Below, piece by piece: positions 1 through 11,037 of a stretch of 64,000 bases of DNA. The notes beneath the pieces were generated by a model. It worked only from the letters and a program-made list of their open reading frames with translations. It did not search any database and was not told where the DNA came from. The position numbers were made by a program, and so were the translations under genes. Position 1 is the stretch's first letter; every line of letters starts with the position of its first letter. The stretch comes from Blattamonas nauphoetae (taxonomy: Eukaryota > Preaxostyla > Oxymonadida). The stretch spans positions 248,001 through 312,000 of the forward strand of contig JARBJD010000047.1 of assembly GCA_033064195.1 (NCBI GenBank), given 5' to 3'.

Positions 1-282
1 ATTTGTTTTCAATTGATTTCATTTCAAAAAAAAGTTGAATAAAAACAATATTGAGATGAAAATAAGAGGTGGAAACAACAAAAAGATGACCCGTCAAATG
101 TGTGACGGGTTTTGGAAAGTGACGGGTTTTGGAAGGAGGGTACAAAGCAATGGTAGCACTCAACAGTCCTTCCTCCAATCAAATCCATCCTAATTCGATC
201 TGATTTCCGAATAGTAGCTTGAAAACATGACTTCCAGGAAAACGATGAAATTATGAGCAAACCTGGGTGATAAAAGTGATTG
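1..282. other. Gene-free left edge with a short tandem repeat
   Basis: No gene is recognised here. The motif TGACGGGTTTTGGAA occurs twice in tandem at 103-117 and 120-134, and a GACCCGTCA inversion of its start lies just before at about 87-95. This could form a small stem or be the end of an element lying to the left. The stretch is otherwise AT-rich with stops in all frames. Confidence 0.4.
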
Positions 283-283
283 A

Positions 284-877
284 TAGATCCACTCAAAACC
301 CGGAATTTCTCCTAAACCCGGAACATGGGGGTTGAAAGATACATATTGGGCAAACTAAGAAAAAAATAAAATTTGAGAATTATAGACCGACGCAAATCAG
401 AGAAACCCTCAAAATACTGTATACAGCAACAATGCCTACATTTTTCTCAACTTTTTTGGATCGTTTCTCCACAACCAGCCATCCGTTTTGCACCAAATAA
501 AGTGCATTGTTATCGTAAACATCTCGACAAAAGCTGCTCAAAAATGAAAGATATTTTTTCTAAGACTTTTTCTCGAGAAAAATATGGGTTTTTTCTATTT
601 TCCCAAATATCCAGCATTTTTCTCCAATGTTTTCTCAAATTGTTCGTTTCATCAAAAACGTTTTTGTGAAAATTTTCATCAAAATCGGTTCACAGGTTGT
701 GAAGATATGACCAGTTCTCCTGATTCAAACAGGTCCAAAAGAGGTATTTTGAGGGTTTCTCTGATTTGCGTCGGTCTATAATTCTCAAATTTTATTTTTT
801 TCTTAGTTTGCCCAATATGTATCTTTCAACCCCCATGTTCCGGGTTTAGGAGAAATTCCGGGTTTTGAGTGGATCTA
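284..877. mobile_element. MITE with 135-bp perfect terminal inverted repeats
   Basis: Positions 283-417 and 744-878 are exact reverse complements over 135 bp. The ends read ATAGATCCACTC and GAGTGGATCTAT, and each end carries a TA (284-285 and 876-877), as expected for Tc1/mariner-type insertion. The AT-rich centre (418-743) has no convincing coding frame, so the element is non-autonomous. Perfect arms suggest recent activity or arm conversion. It sits immediately upstream of a mariner but has different ends, so that neighbour is not its obvious source. Confidence 0.85.
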
Positions 878-891
878 TGAATGAGAATAGA

Positions 892-2126
892 TACAGAGTA
901 TCCTGAAAAAATGAGTTGAATCAAAGAAAAACGTTATAAGTAGTCTCCTTGGCGGAGAACCACCTCTTCACATCTTGCTCTCCAATTGCGGAACACGCGG
1001 AGACGCATTTCTTCTGTTTGAGTGAGAAGGAAGTTGTTGATTAAAATCTGGAGCTCTTCTGCGGTCTGACAGTGATTTCCTTTTAAACTTGCCTTCAGTG
1101 AACCGAAAATCCAAAAATCACAAGGAGAGATGTCTGGGGAATACGCTGGATGTTGAATTCGTGTCATGTTGAGTCGTGTGAGGTGATGCTGTGTTGAAAC
1201 AGCATTGTGGGACGGTGCGTTGTCCATGTGCAGAGCGATCGGCATGTTGTGATAGAATTCTCCCATTTCGGCATCAAATTGATTTCGTAACGGCGATAAT
1301 ATTTGATTTTGGAAATAGTCCGCATTGATTGTTTGATTAGCTGGAAGGAGACGGGTGAAAAACAACTTGGGAGAAAAGAAAAGGGTCAACATAACTTTCT
1401 TCGCTCCGATATTTTGCCTTTCACGCGTTGGTCTCTCATCTTCTTTTCTCATCCACTCAAAATCGTAAGGAGAGTCATATTTAATCCATGACTCATCGCC
1501 AGTGAAGATCATTTGATAGTTAAAATTGGAATGAAAGTCGAGAGTTGCAATCAGTCTGGTGGCCTCTTGAACCCTTGCTTGCTTCTGTTGGTCATTCAGA
1601 GTGTGAGGGACCCACCGCAGACTACGTTTTACGAGGTGGAAATGACAGAATAAGCATCCTTTAATTGTTGAAACATGAGCTCCTGTGATCTTCGACATAT
1701 GTCGAAGGGAATAATGGGTATTTTCGTCCAGAATGCGTTGAAGCGCTTCAATGAGACGCTGGTTTTCGCGATGGTGATTTGGTTTCTTCCCTGTGTACGT
1801 GAAGGTTCCGGCATCGAGTTCTTTGAAAACAGTTCGGCAGGTTTCGAGACATGGGGCGTCTTCTGGCCAGTTGAAACTTAAGTGACGATGAGTTTGAGTG
1901 TACGTCATTTCTTGACGTTTACAATGTTCAATAAGAACACGATCTCGAAATCTTGCTTGTTTGTTGGACATCAAAATATGGAGACGATCCTTCAACTGGG
2001 TCAAACCCACAATTTGGACATTTTTGGTAGCTTTCAGTGAAATAGGAGACTAGCTCAAACCACGTCAAACAATTCGTTAAGTTGACCGAGATAAACCCAT
2101 ACCAAGTTTTCACTGATCACCCTGTA
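892..2126 (-). mobile_element. Mariner element 1 (DD34D)
   Basis: The element runs from a TA at 892-893 (TACAGAGTATCC) to a TA at 2125-2126, where its outer end reads ATCACCCTGTA. Its terminal repeats are imperfect and about 25 bp, both beginning TACAG.GT. It contains one full-length transposase gene on the minus strand. Its right TA is also the left TA of the next mariner, so the two elements abut with no host DNA between them. Confidence 0.75.
934..1971 (-). CDS. Mariner transposase, DD34D
   Basis: This encodes a cut-and-paste transposase of the mariner family. The chosen ATG at 1971 (MSNKQARFRDR) gives 345 residues, the classic mariner length; an upstream GTG is less likely. The N-terminal third looks like the paired helix-turn-helix DNA-binding region. 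The catalytic triad is visible: the Asp of TGDESWIKYD, the Asp of HMDNAPSH, and the third Asp in YSPDISPCDFWIF, 34 residues after the second. The WVPHTL linker motif before the catalytic core is also present. The frame is open throughout, so the gene looks whole. It lies inside terminal repeats that end at TA dinucleotides. Confidence 0.93.
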   Translation of the reverse strand: MSNKQARFRDRVLIEHCKRQEMTYTQTHRHLSFNWPEDAPCLETCRTVFKELDAGTFTYTGKKPNHHRENQRLIEALQRILDENTHYSLRHMSKITGAHVSTIKGCLFCHFHLVKRSLRWVPHTLNDQQKQARVQEATRLIATLDFHSNFNYQMIFTGDESWIKYDSPYDFEWMRKEDERPTRERQNIGAKKVMLTLFFSPKLFFTRLLPANQTINADYFQNQILSPLRNQFDAEMGEFYHNMPIALHMDNAPSHNAVSTQHHLTRLNMTRIQHPAYSPDISPCDFWIFGSLKASLKGNHCQTAEELQILINNFLLTQTEEMRLRVFRNWRARCEEVVLRQGDYL

Positions 2127-3445
2127 CAGGGTGATTCAGAAGTTATTGCTTCCTGAGGGTCCGATCGACATCATTTTTGGAAAATGTGAAAAATGAGAGT
2201 TTCAAGAGGTGAAATTGGTATTAAATTACAATTAAACTTCAACGGAATTGCCTTCTCGTTCAAGACACTTTCAACAGCGGCTGACGACACTTCGACAAAC
2301 ATCTTGGATTTTCTCTTGTGAGAGAGACGCCACAGCCTCTCGAATCATCTGTTCTAGTTCTTGAAGTGTTCTGGGATCTTGGATGTAAACTTGTTCTGAT
2401 ATCTCGTTCCATAGCCAGAAGTCACAGGGTGTCAAGTCTGGACTTCTGGCTTGCCAAGGGTTTGCTCCGTTTTTTCCAATCCATCGTCCAGGCAGCTTTT
2501 GATTCAGAAACTCGACTGTTTCGTTGGCGGTGTGTGCTGGTGCACCGTCCTGCATCAGCCAGGAGGTGCCTTCTGGATCGAGTTCTCTGCGGACAGGAAG
2601 GAATTCACGCTGCAACATTTGCCGGTATTTATCCTGGGTCATTGTGCCGTCGTAAATAATAGGTCCAACCAAGCCAAGACTTGAGATCGCGCACCAGATG
2701 TTTAAACCACGTCGAGAGTTTGGTATCTCGACGTGGTAGTGGGGATTGGTTCTAGAATAGTAATAGCGGTTGTGTCGGTTTACTGTCTGATCGAGGGTAA
2801 ACCTCGATTCGTCGGAGTACCATTCTTGATCGACGAAGAGCGGATCGTTTTCAGTCTTGGTAAGAAACCATTGGCAGAACTGTCTCCGTTGACCATAATC
2901 TTGGTCGAATAAAAAATGGGATGATTGGAGCCGATAAGGAGTAAAGCCAAGTGACTGGATGATTCGTTGCGTCGATCCGTACGACATGCGAAGATTTGGC
3001 ATTCTTTGCCTTATTGACTGGGTTGGACTGTTTTGGACGTCACGCTCAACACGCTCACGAATCGCTGGAGTATTTGCTGTCCTTGGTCGACCCGATCTTG
3101 CGCGGTCGGCTGTCCCTCCTGTGTCTTGGAATCGTCGGACAAGCGCACGGATCGTCCGACGATCTGGACGATGAGGGAGCTCCCATTTCTGTAGAACTAA
3201 CGTCACATCGTGGTGACGATACCACAAGTCGATTGCATGTACCCGTTCGTCTTTTGACAGACGTCGGGGCATGCGAACGATCGTGTGTCGTTCGCAGACT
3301 GTACAGTGTCTGAGGGGAAAGAAAACATTTACAAAGATGGTGGAGAAACCGTTGGGTGATGATGATTCACGGTTGTTGTTGCTTGATGGATGGACGGAGA
3401 AAAAATACAATTGTGGGGAGACAATTAATTCTGAATCACCCTGTA
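2125..3445 (-). mobile_element. Mariner-like element 2
   Basis: The terminal repeats are CAGGGTGATTCAGAA at 2127-2141 and its exact inverse TTCTGAATCACCCTG at 3429-3443, each flanked outside by TA (2125-2126, 3444-3445). One transposase gene on the minus strand fills the element. The element lies about 130 bp upstream of the start region of CR unit 1. Confidence 0.88.
2271..3272 (-). CDS. Tc1/mariner-superfamily transposase, long D-D spacing
   Basis: This is a transposase of 333 residues when started at the ATG at 3272 (MPRRLSKDERV). The open frame extends further upstream, but that part crosses the terminal repeat and is not conserved-looking. An N-terminal helix-turn-helix region is followed by RSGRPRTA, the usual GRPR linker. 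The catalytic motifs are YSDESRF, QDGAPAHTA and RSPDLTPCDFWLW. The last Asp lies 41 residues after the second one, with an inserted WIGKNGANPWQ stretch, so this is not the DD34D type next door. No internal stop is visible, so it looks whole. Confidence 0.9.
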   Translation of the reverse strand: MPRRLSKDERVHAIDLWYRHHDVTLVLQKWELPHRPDRRTIRALVRRFQDTGGTADRARSGRPRTANTPAIRERVERDVQNSPTQSIRQRMPNLRMSYGSTQRIIQSLGFTPYRLQSSHFLFDQDYGQRRQFCQWFLTKTENDPLFVDQEWYSDESRFTLDQTVNRHNRYYYSRTNPHYHVEIPNSRRGLNIWCAISSLGLVGPIIYDGTMTQDKYRQMLQREFLPVRRELDPEGTSWLMQDGAPAHTANETVEFLNQKLPGRWIGKNGANPWQARSPDLTPCDFWLWNEISEQVYIQDPRTLQELEQMIREAVASLSQEKIQDVCRSVVSRC

Positions 3446-3576
3446 AGTGTGTGAAATCTGGATGAGTCGCTCTCACCCAACGATGAGGACTGGTTGAACG
3501 TTGATAATCGCGTTTATCCGCGTCTGAGTCAATACGGACGACGTTTGTTACCAGTCGGATGGAATGGGTCAAAACA

Positions 3577-6032
3577 ATGGATCCGATCTTTGTGTTCAAA
3601 TCATTCTTCTAAAGAAAACGTCCGCTTGGAAATGGAGAAAGATAGATCATCTCCAGCAGCGGTAGATGCCCCGACACAGCAAGACAGCATCCATGACTTG
3701 ATATTTGTGCTGTTTCAGACGACTGAAGACGCTGCAACACCCATCCAAATATTCCTCCCTTTTGATCGCCATGTTCCAATTGAGACTGCCAAGCTACATT
3801 TCCAGCTGCAATTCGCCGCCCAATATACAATTGAACATGCCCAGTCGATTGAGTGGCTTTCAATTTCAATCCATGATTTGAACAGTGACCAACGGGTGAC
3901 TCTCACCAAAACCGACGAATCAATGAGCCTGGAGGATCTCAGACAGACTCAAAATACCCCTGATGGACGTGATCTCTCTTCATTGCTTGTGATTATGACG
4001 TTCTCGTCGACTGTTCTTGAAGACCCTCGATTTCAACATTCTCAGCCGGTCTCTGACTTTGACAGTGCGCAATGCGGTGATAAGTTGAAAAAAGTTCTCC
4101 CACGGATTGCACGAAACGTCCTTGTTGCGATTGATTCGTCGATTGGCCCTTTAAGCCAAAGTGAATTTCCGAACTACAACGAACGACCCGACGAAATCAT
4201 GCCTCTGGACACGTCCAAGTTCATGCTGAAGACTGTTGGAAGTTATTGGGGTACGGAAAACCTGGAACGACCTCTGAAAGACATCCTGTTCCGACCGTCG
4301 TGGTTCTCTCTCCTCAGCCACATTTTGTTCAATTCCCAGAAGTATGAACAAAAGCCCGTCAATCAGGATACTCGGCCGATGACTCATGTTGTGACAGGGT
4401 CATCTGGAGTTGGAAAATCAGCGCTTCGCTTTCCCGCGATCACACTGGCGCTTTCTCTAGGAGCCAACGTCTGTGTTTTTTTGCTTTGTTGATGTTTTTA
4501 GGAAGTATGTTCAGCAAAAGCGAATGAATATCCACTGAAATTTGTCCGAAACCCGAAACCACCAGTACGATCCAAGAAAACCTCCATCAAGGAGCAAGCT
4601 TTGAACCTTGCATCAAAACTAGCAGTGGCACCACCTCCACGAATTGTGAAAGAAGACGACGACATCAACACAGAAGGACCACTTTCTGAGTCGATCTTTT
4701 CTCCTCATTCCAATCCCCGCCCTGCTCAAGAAAAAGTGAAACATTCACCTGACAGCGAAGCATCACATCATCAGAGTTCAAACACTCCAGCTCGTCAACT
4801 CAAGCAGCTGACCATGCGTGTTACTCACGTCAACGAGCCTCCGCAAGACGTTACCGTCACACCAACCATGTACAAATATGACGTGTTTCTCTACGATGCA
4901 CTTGTCGGTGCGCAAGACGATCAAGATAAGGAATACGGGGATCATATCTTCAAAGGGAAGGAAATCAAGTTGGGGGAAGTGGAAGTGCCAAGCATCCACC
5001 ACTTCCCTCATTTTCTGCGTCTGTTTGTTGATCGCTGTGACCAAGTTCGCAACCCTCTTGAAGGAAAGACGTGGCATATTGTCGACGAGTGTGTTTCTTT
5101 CTCCTCTCAATTGTTCGTTTTTCTTTGTCTAGTCTCATCTTGGACTCAGACGATTTGGAGTCATCCCATCACTACATCCTTCTGACCGCACCGAACCAGA
5201 CACATTTGAAACAAGCTGCCTTTCTCGCAGATCAGTCGCTGATCTCGCTTGCCCTTTATGTGTTGCCGAAATACACGCTGGCAGAGGAAGTGAACCTACT
5301 GAATGCCATTCCGTGCCAGTCAGATCAATTGGACGTGTTCGACATCAAAAGACTGAAGCAAATCGTCGAAACTGACGGATTCACTCCCTGGTGCATGCAG
5401 CCTGTCTTGAACCAGGGACCTCCCCTGGAAGAGCGAGTAGAGAAAGTGATTGCGAGCAAAGATGTGATTGGGCAGTCGATCTCCCACAATCTGATTGTGC
5501 TGGACAGCCCGCAAGCCGACCCGCTCAACTTCACAACAGCCTATGCATCGCCGCGTGCTGAAGAGCTCGTTGCAGGGAAGTGGACGGAAAAGCTGGAGAT
5601 GCAGCACAACTTCTTCGACGATCCTGCACATTGTTTCTCATCCGATGAACTCAAAAACTACCAAATCCCCGCACTCTTCAAAAGGCTGACCAACAGCGCT
5701 ATTCGTCAGGGAGCACAATTTTCACAAATGAGGATCGGGGGGAAGACAATCTACGCCAGTCGAAACCAACGCTTGTCGTTTCCTCCGACACCAACACGAA
5801 GTGGAGTGGACTTGAGCGGGACATGCGACACACTGCACGCCTTCCTTCCCGACATGGCCGAGTTTCAGTGTTCGGCAGAGAACAGATTCGACGACGACAA
5901 GTGGGGCCGATTCTTCGTCAAGCCGATGATTGCGAAGCCTTTCATGAGTGGACCAGTTGAGGAGAAGAAAGGGAAGTATGTCTTTCTGCCCACAGAAACA
6001 CCAAATCCGATTGAAGTTGAGCTAGTTTTGTA
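3577..6032 (+). pseudogene. CR-type NTPase, unit 1, N-terminal half
   Basis: This is the first half of the large CR-type (Crinkler/RHS-like) NTPase found four times in the window. It begins at the same ATG context as the other copies (AAACAATGGATCC). The Walker A motif reads GSSGVGKSAL. Two short introns seem to occur at 4469-4501 (33 nt) and 5089-5132 (44 nt), at the same places as in the other units. After the second come LLTAPNQ and LYVLPKYTLAEE, which resemble the strand motifs of RHS and Crinkler ATPases. At 6033 the copy is cut by a 5-kb TIR element, and the rest of the gene resumes at 11038. The copy is broken, with about two breaks in addition to the insertions, and is treated here as a fossil. 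Confidence 0.6.
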
Positions 6033-6112
6033 CAGAATGAACACCCTCATTTTATTGTTGCAAAGCATTTCTTTCATTATATTCAAGCAGTTTTGTGGGG
6101 CAAAACCTTATC

Positions 6113-7246
6113 TCTTCATCAGATCACATCTTGCGTTGATCCGACCCATCTTTTCTTTTTTCTTCCTCCATTCTCTCAATATCCGTTCTTATGTCTTCTG
6201 ACAGTTCTCATTCGGATGTATTAGCCTCTTTCCGCCACTAGTTCCTCAAAGACGCGATATCATCAAACAATCCCTCTTTTCAGATTGTCAAACCAACTTC
6301 TCACGATCAACCGATGAAACCTGCAATCTGTCTGATATTTTTGGATATATTGTTAATATTTATTTCAAATCCATTGCCAGTCTCTTCTATTCATCTGTCC
6401 ATCTCTCAAATGTCTCGATCGTTGTCACCGTGGAAACCACTCTTGTTGTCAGGACGAGATCAGACTTTTTGCCCTTCACGAGTCAAAATCTCTCGCATGT
6501 TTTTGTCTTTTCCCAGATTTTTGCGAAGAAACAAAGAATATTTCTTTGTTCATGTTCTTTTGCCGATTCACATCTTCAGGTTCGCATTTTCTCCATTTAC
6601 CATGATTGTAATGTTTCATTGTCATCTCAGTGGCTTTTTACGATCATCAGTCACATAGGACAAACATAGTCAACTACACATTGTTCGAGTTACTCTTTGG
6701 GATGATGAACCAGATTTCGATCGACCAGATCTCACTTTTATGAAACGAAGGGGAAGAGCTGATCCAACGTATCATGACTATGGGGTATTGGATATAGACT
6801 ACATCCTTTCTGGAGCCAGATTATTCCGCTATCATGATGGAGGACGAGTCTGGAGATCAGGATAAAGAAAGCCAAGAAGGACTTCAAGACAACAGAACGA
6901 ACACGAAAAGCATGAAAAAAGATGTCTAGCACTTCAACGAAACAACTGGAAACATCATTCTGCACAGCTGACATTCGATTAGCATTGCCGATGAATACAA
7001 ATGAACCCATGCTCATCCAGTGGAAATGGAGGAGATATTTCAGTTGCACAGACAACAAAAACCTTTACAGATGATTCTATCACACCGTTTGCTGGATGTT
7101 ATGCAGTGATTGGGGGAATAATCGTTGTTGATCTAACAAACCAAACATTCCAGCGAGGAAGGCGGAACATGGCGAATGGGAATGAGAAAGTGAAAGGAAC
7201 AGGAAAACGGACAGTCGAGCGAGTCTGAGCGTCAATTGAGACGTCG
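6113..7246. other. Non-coding left part of the 5-kb element
   Basis: This stretch holds AT-rich sequence with short open frames on both strands, none convincing. Around 7230-7250 the sequence CGTCGGTGAGTGCC resembles a 5' splice site, so part of this region could belong to the passenger gene that follows. Confidence 0.35.
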
Positions 7247-10200
7247 GTGAGTGCCTTCCATCGGAGAGGCCACACTTTCTCCATGAGACGACGAGCTCGT
7301 CTTCAGATCGGCCTTCAACCGCAAACGGATATCCCACTCTCAGCAGACACACTCGCCATGTTCTCCAATCCTGACGAGGGACAGCAAACTGCATCGATCT
7401 CTCCAACTCTCTTGTCGTTTGCTCTCTCACTCCGCGAGATCCTCGAATCAGTCCCACTCGCATCGGTTGGAACAGCATATCAAATTGCTGTCAACGACCT
7501 CCGACGAGCTGAAAGGGAGCTCGGCCAGAACAAAGAAATGGAACAAGCAAATCCTTCGCAGGGAGACCAACTTGAACAAGTCAAGTCATCAGCTCAGACT
7601 CGTTTCATGCCAAATCGGGAATATCTCGCCGTTTCGCTCAGAGGACCGCACAAAGACAGACTCGTCAGCGAATTCCATCGATTTGGAATCCCATTTAAGA
7701 TGGCTCCTTCGCCCATCGACAACACTTCTCCACTCAACGTGTTTCTCTCGCCTCTCCTCTCCTCCGTCCACTCATACTTCAAACAGGAGACTGTCTCCTC
7801 CCACCTCCTCCCCGACATCTCCTCGCAGATCAAGTCCCTCGCCTACCAAATGACATCCATCCAAAATTATGCTTTTGACGTGTTGCCAGCCCTCGCCCAA
7901 GTCAAGCAGACCATCACCAACCAAAAGAATCCCGCCACTGGCGAGGACATTTTCCGAAGTCAGAATGCGTCGTCTCAACTGCACCCATCGCACATCGCGA
8001 AATTGGTTGTCACGGCTGACGTGCAGTATCTCCACACGCGATTGATACGGAACCCTCTCGCTCGCTGTTCATGCCTGTGTTCAGAGATGCCATTCTGCCT
8101 GCCTCTCACTCACTCACTGTGGGGCAATCCGTCATCTCTGATATACCTTCGTATTCTTTGAACAGCTCGTCGCCTGCCTTGATCATCAATGGAAATGCAT
8201 TCCACGAAGACACCCTCCCATCACCAACAGCGCCAGTCCACTTTGACTACGTCTCCACACCGTCCTTCACATCCTCAATCTCAGACAAGACAACAGTGTC
8301 GATGAAGACACACAAATCAGACAATTCAGATTCAATTCCGTACGACGTCACATCCTCCACAGTCGGCGGTCAAGTTGTGTCGATCGACAGCGAGACAGGA
8401 ACAGTTCGAGTGACAGCCGCGCCCATCGCTGGGGAAGGGACGGAGCAGACGGGGAGAGGATTCGGACATCTTCTGATGCCAGACAGAACAGCGATCTCGA
8501 CACAGACTCTCCTCGACCACCGTCACAAATCGTGTCAAGCGTTTATCGAGGCTGCAAGAGTGTTTTCGAACGAGCAGGGGAAGGATGGGATTCTGCGGTA
8601 TCGAAATGGAGAGAAGGTGTGTTGGATGCAGATTCCTATTGAGGAAGAAGCTGAAGACGACGATCTCAAGGCGATGAAAGGAAAGAAGGCGAAAGCGAAG
8701 AAAACTGAACCATCACCGATCGCTCCACAAAACAGCAAAAACATCGAGAAAAGGAAGGAACAGAGCGACAGTGGAAGAGACAATTGACAATCCGTTCGAG
8801 ACAACTACAGAAGAAGCGCAGGAAGTGGTTCGTCGTGTCTTCACTGCACACTTCACTCGCCTTCTCCATTCTGCCGACCCTGCCTCAATCTCAAAGACGT
8901 CCTCATCGAACACTCTTCACAAAGGAGTGTCGACCACAACCAGCCATCCCCTCTCCTCCCACCCGACATCGACTTTGCTGACTGCGACGATCCTGTCATA
9001 ATCCTCCTTCGCGACTGCTTCAAAGATGTCTCCCTCCCGTCTCATCTTCCGATCGACCAAGCAGCGGAAGAGAGCTGCGCCATCGCGAAACCACAACTCA
9101 GAGAAGAGAACGATCGCTCCAGACGCTTCCTCACAATCTCAACGCCATCACTCAGCACCTTCCAGCGTTCTTCCTGCTCCCCACCTCCTCCACACTCAAT
9201 CCGTCCGCTCTTCCTCCGATTCGATCTGTCGAGGCCATCAACAGCGACGAGACAACGAGTGTCCGCACGCGTGTAGACAGAGTCTCAATTGTGCAGCACA
9301 ACACCGGAGAGCGGGTTGTCCATCACGCGGATGGGACTCGAGTCTTCCACTCTTTCGCATTCGGAGACAGCCCGAAGCTGGTTGAGAAGTACGAACAAGA
9401 AACCGAGTCCCTCGCGCCGATGAAGGCGATATTGTGTGTGGAGCACCCCAACTCGCCGCGCATCCTCATCTCACTCGTCCAGAAGAAGATCTGGTCGTTC
9501 CTCAACCAGTTCAACAGGTCAGAGGACATCGCATTGTCGATCCAGGGAACTCGGCTGAGAAGAAGAAGATTGTAATCACCGAACCAGACAACAAGCACAT
9601 CCACTTCACTCCCGTCGGCAACGTGACTGTCGACTGCGACCACTCGACGAAGAAGCCAGCAGCCAAGTTCGGTCCTCCCATACGCCTGCCTATCCTCTTC
9701 TTCAAGACAACAGACGGGTCGATAACTGTCAGACCTTCAATGCGAGCCACCCCAATTCTGTCAGGTATGACGAATCCCTCGAACTCGTCCACGTCGAGCA
9801 ACGAACAGCGACAGTCCAGTGCGACGTCTTCAAGTTCGTCACACGCCTCGCTTCTCCTCTCGCCTGTTTTGAAAGCATCGTCGTCCATTCCAGTCGCACC
9901 TGTCGTCACCGAAGTGACCGAAGCGTATTCCTCGAAACGCCCACACACTGCCCGCCGGGTGTTCTTCACCGCGTTGGATGGGACAGCGTGTTGGGTGACA
10001 GCACGCACGATGAAGAATGCGACACCTCCAAAACGGGTACCTGGCGCGTTCTTCCCTTCGCTCTTCGGACAGAAAGGAATTGGAGTTCATGGAGAAGAAG
10101 CTGAAGGAGAAGAAGCTGAAGAAGGAGCGGATTGCGGAGCAGGAGATTGACGAAGCGAGAAAGGCAAAGTGAAAAGCAGCACAACTCGCACGAGCTTCGT

Positions 10201-10800
10201 CCGTCACTCCTTCCCAGACTTAAGCAATCACTTCGGAACTATAAATCTCCACTCAGCGCTGGATTACTCGTTTGTCTGCTCTCCACGCGCCCCAAATCCA
10301 GCTCGCAGTGGACACACTCATCACGACGTCGACACAGATCGGGCAGACATCACTCGCATCGCTCCAGACATCGCCGTTCATCCTCCCTCGTCTCTTCGTC
10401 ATCAGACACAACGGCATGGTATTCGAGCTGCTCCGAAGGAAGGCAGTGTCTCGACTTCTCTCCTCAAACCAACTGCCAACAACAAACCAGTGAAAGTGTC
10501 TCATCAATCGCGACTCCTCTCGTATGCCTCTCTCATCGCTCTGACACCAAGTCCACGACCGTCACCTTCAAACGGCGCGTCGTCTGATCGTCAGACTCAA
10601 GAAAAAACAGGAGTGATCTGTGCCCAACCCTCGACAGACGATCTGCACAGCCAGAACCCACTCTTACACAGCCAACACCGACACATTCACGGTTCTCAAG
10701 CTGTGCCGAGAACTACACTAGAGAGGCACACTGAAGGAGTTGCCATCGCGTTGGGTGTTGTTTTCTTGTCGAACTTGTTAACATTATCTGTCCTTTAATT
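7247..10800 (+). pseudogene. Passenger gene remnant, possibly SPAG17/PF6-like
   Basis: A run of plus-strand coding-like segments in changing frames: about 7300-8050, 8110-8787, 9250-9575, 9560-10020, 10070-10172 and 10270-10490. The segments contain short DG-type motifs (KDGILRYRNGEKVCW, GERVVHHADGTRVFHSF, KTTDGSITVRPS) and a lysine-rich coiled segment at about 10080-10172 (MEKKLKEKKLKKERIAEQ). Repeated DGT/NGE strands followed by a VEHPN-like strand recall the central-pair protein SPAG17 (PF6 in Chlamydomonas), but this is recognition by eye. Several frame changes remain unexplained by splicing, so I call it a captured, decayed host gene. It lies wholly inside the 5-kb TIR element. An unrelated S/T-rich protein is the alternative. 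Confidence 0.35.
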
Positions 10801-11037
10801 TCTCATCATTGAGCCATCGGCATCTCTTCCATTTTACCTCGTAATTTGAGCTATGTACCTTATAGTGACCATTGTTTCCTGAACTCGTGAAATCAACTCC
10901 ATCGGTGGGATCAACCCATTGCCGCACTTTTCTTCAGAATCGGAGAAATACAACTCAAATAAGGTTTTGCCCCAATTTTTATGTTGATTTTGAAAAAAGG
11001 AGTAAATAAATCCAATAAAAATGGGGTGTCGATTCTG

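Larger units (their letters stand above)
6033..11037. mobile_element. 5-kb TIR element carrying host-like coding DNA
   Basis: The left end (CAGAATGAACACCC at 6033) and right end (GGGTGTCGATTCTG ending 11037) form imperfect inverted repeats about 80 bp long. An inner block GGGGCAAAACCTTAT near 6098 is matched by its inverse near 10959-10973. The element splits CR unit 1 between its NTPase half and its C-terminal half. No transposase is recognised inside. The contents are about 3.5 kb of plus-strand, protein-like sequence. No clear target duplication is seen at the ends, so the superfamily is unassigned. Confidence 0.7.

Noticed and set aside
934-2010. A 358-residue reading of the first mariner transposase starting upstream
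   Set aside because: That start is a GTG. The ATG at 1971 gives the standard 345 residues.
2271-3599. A 442-residue reading for the second mariner transposase
   Set aside because: The first 109 codons run through the terminal repeat and outside the element. The ATG at 3272 gives a normal-length transposase.
9511-10207. Minus-strand frames opposite the SPAG17-like passenger
   Set aside because: The plus strand carries the motif-bearing readings; the minus frames lack motifs and overlap one another.
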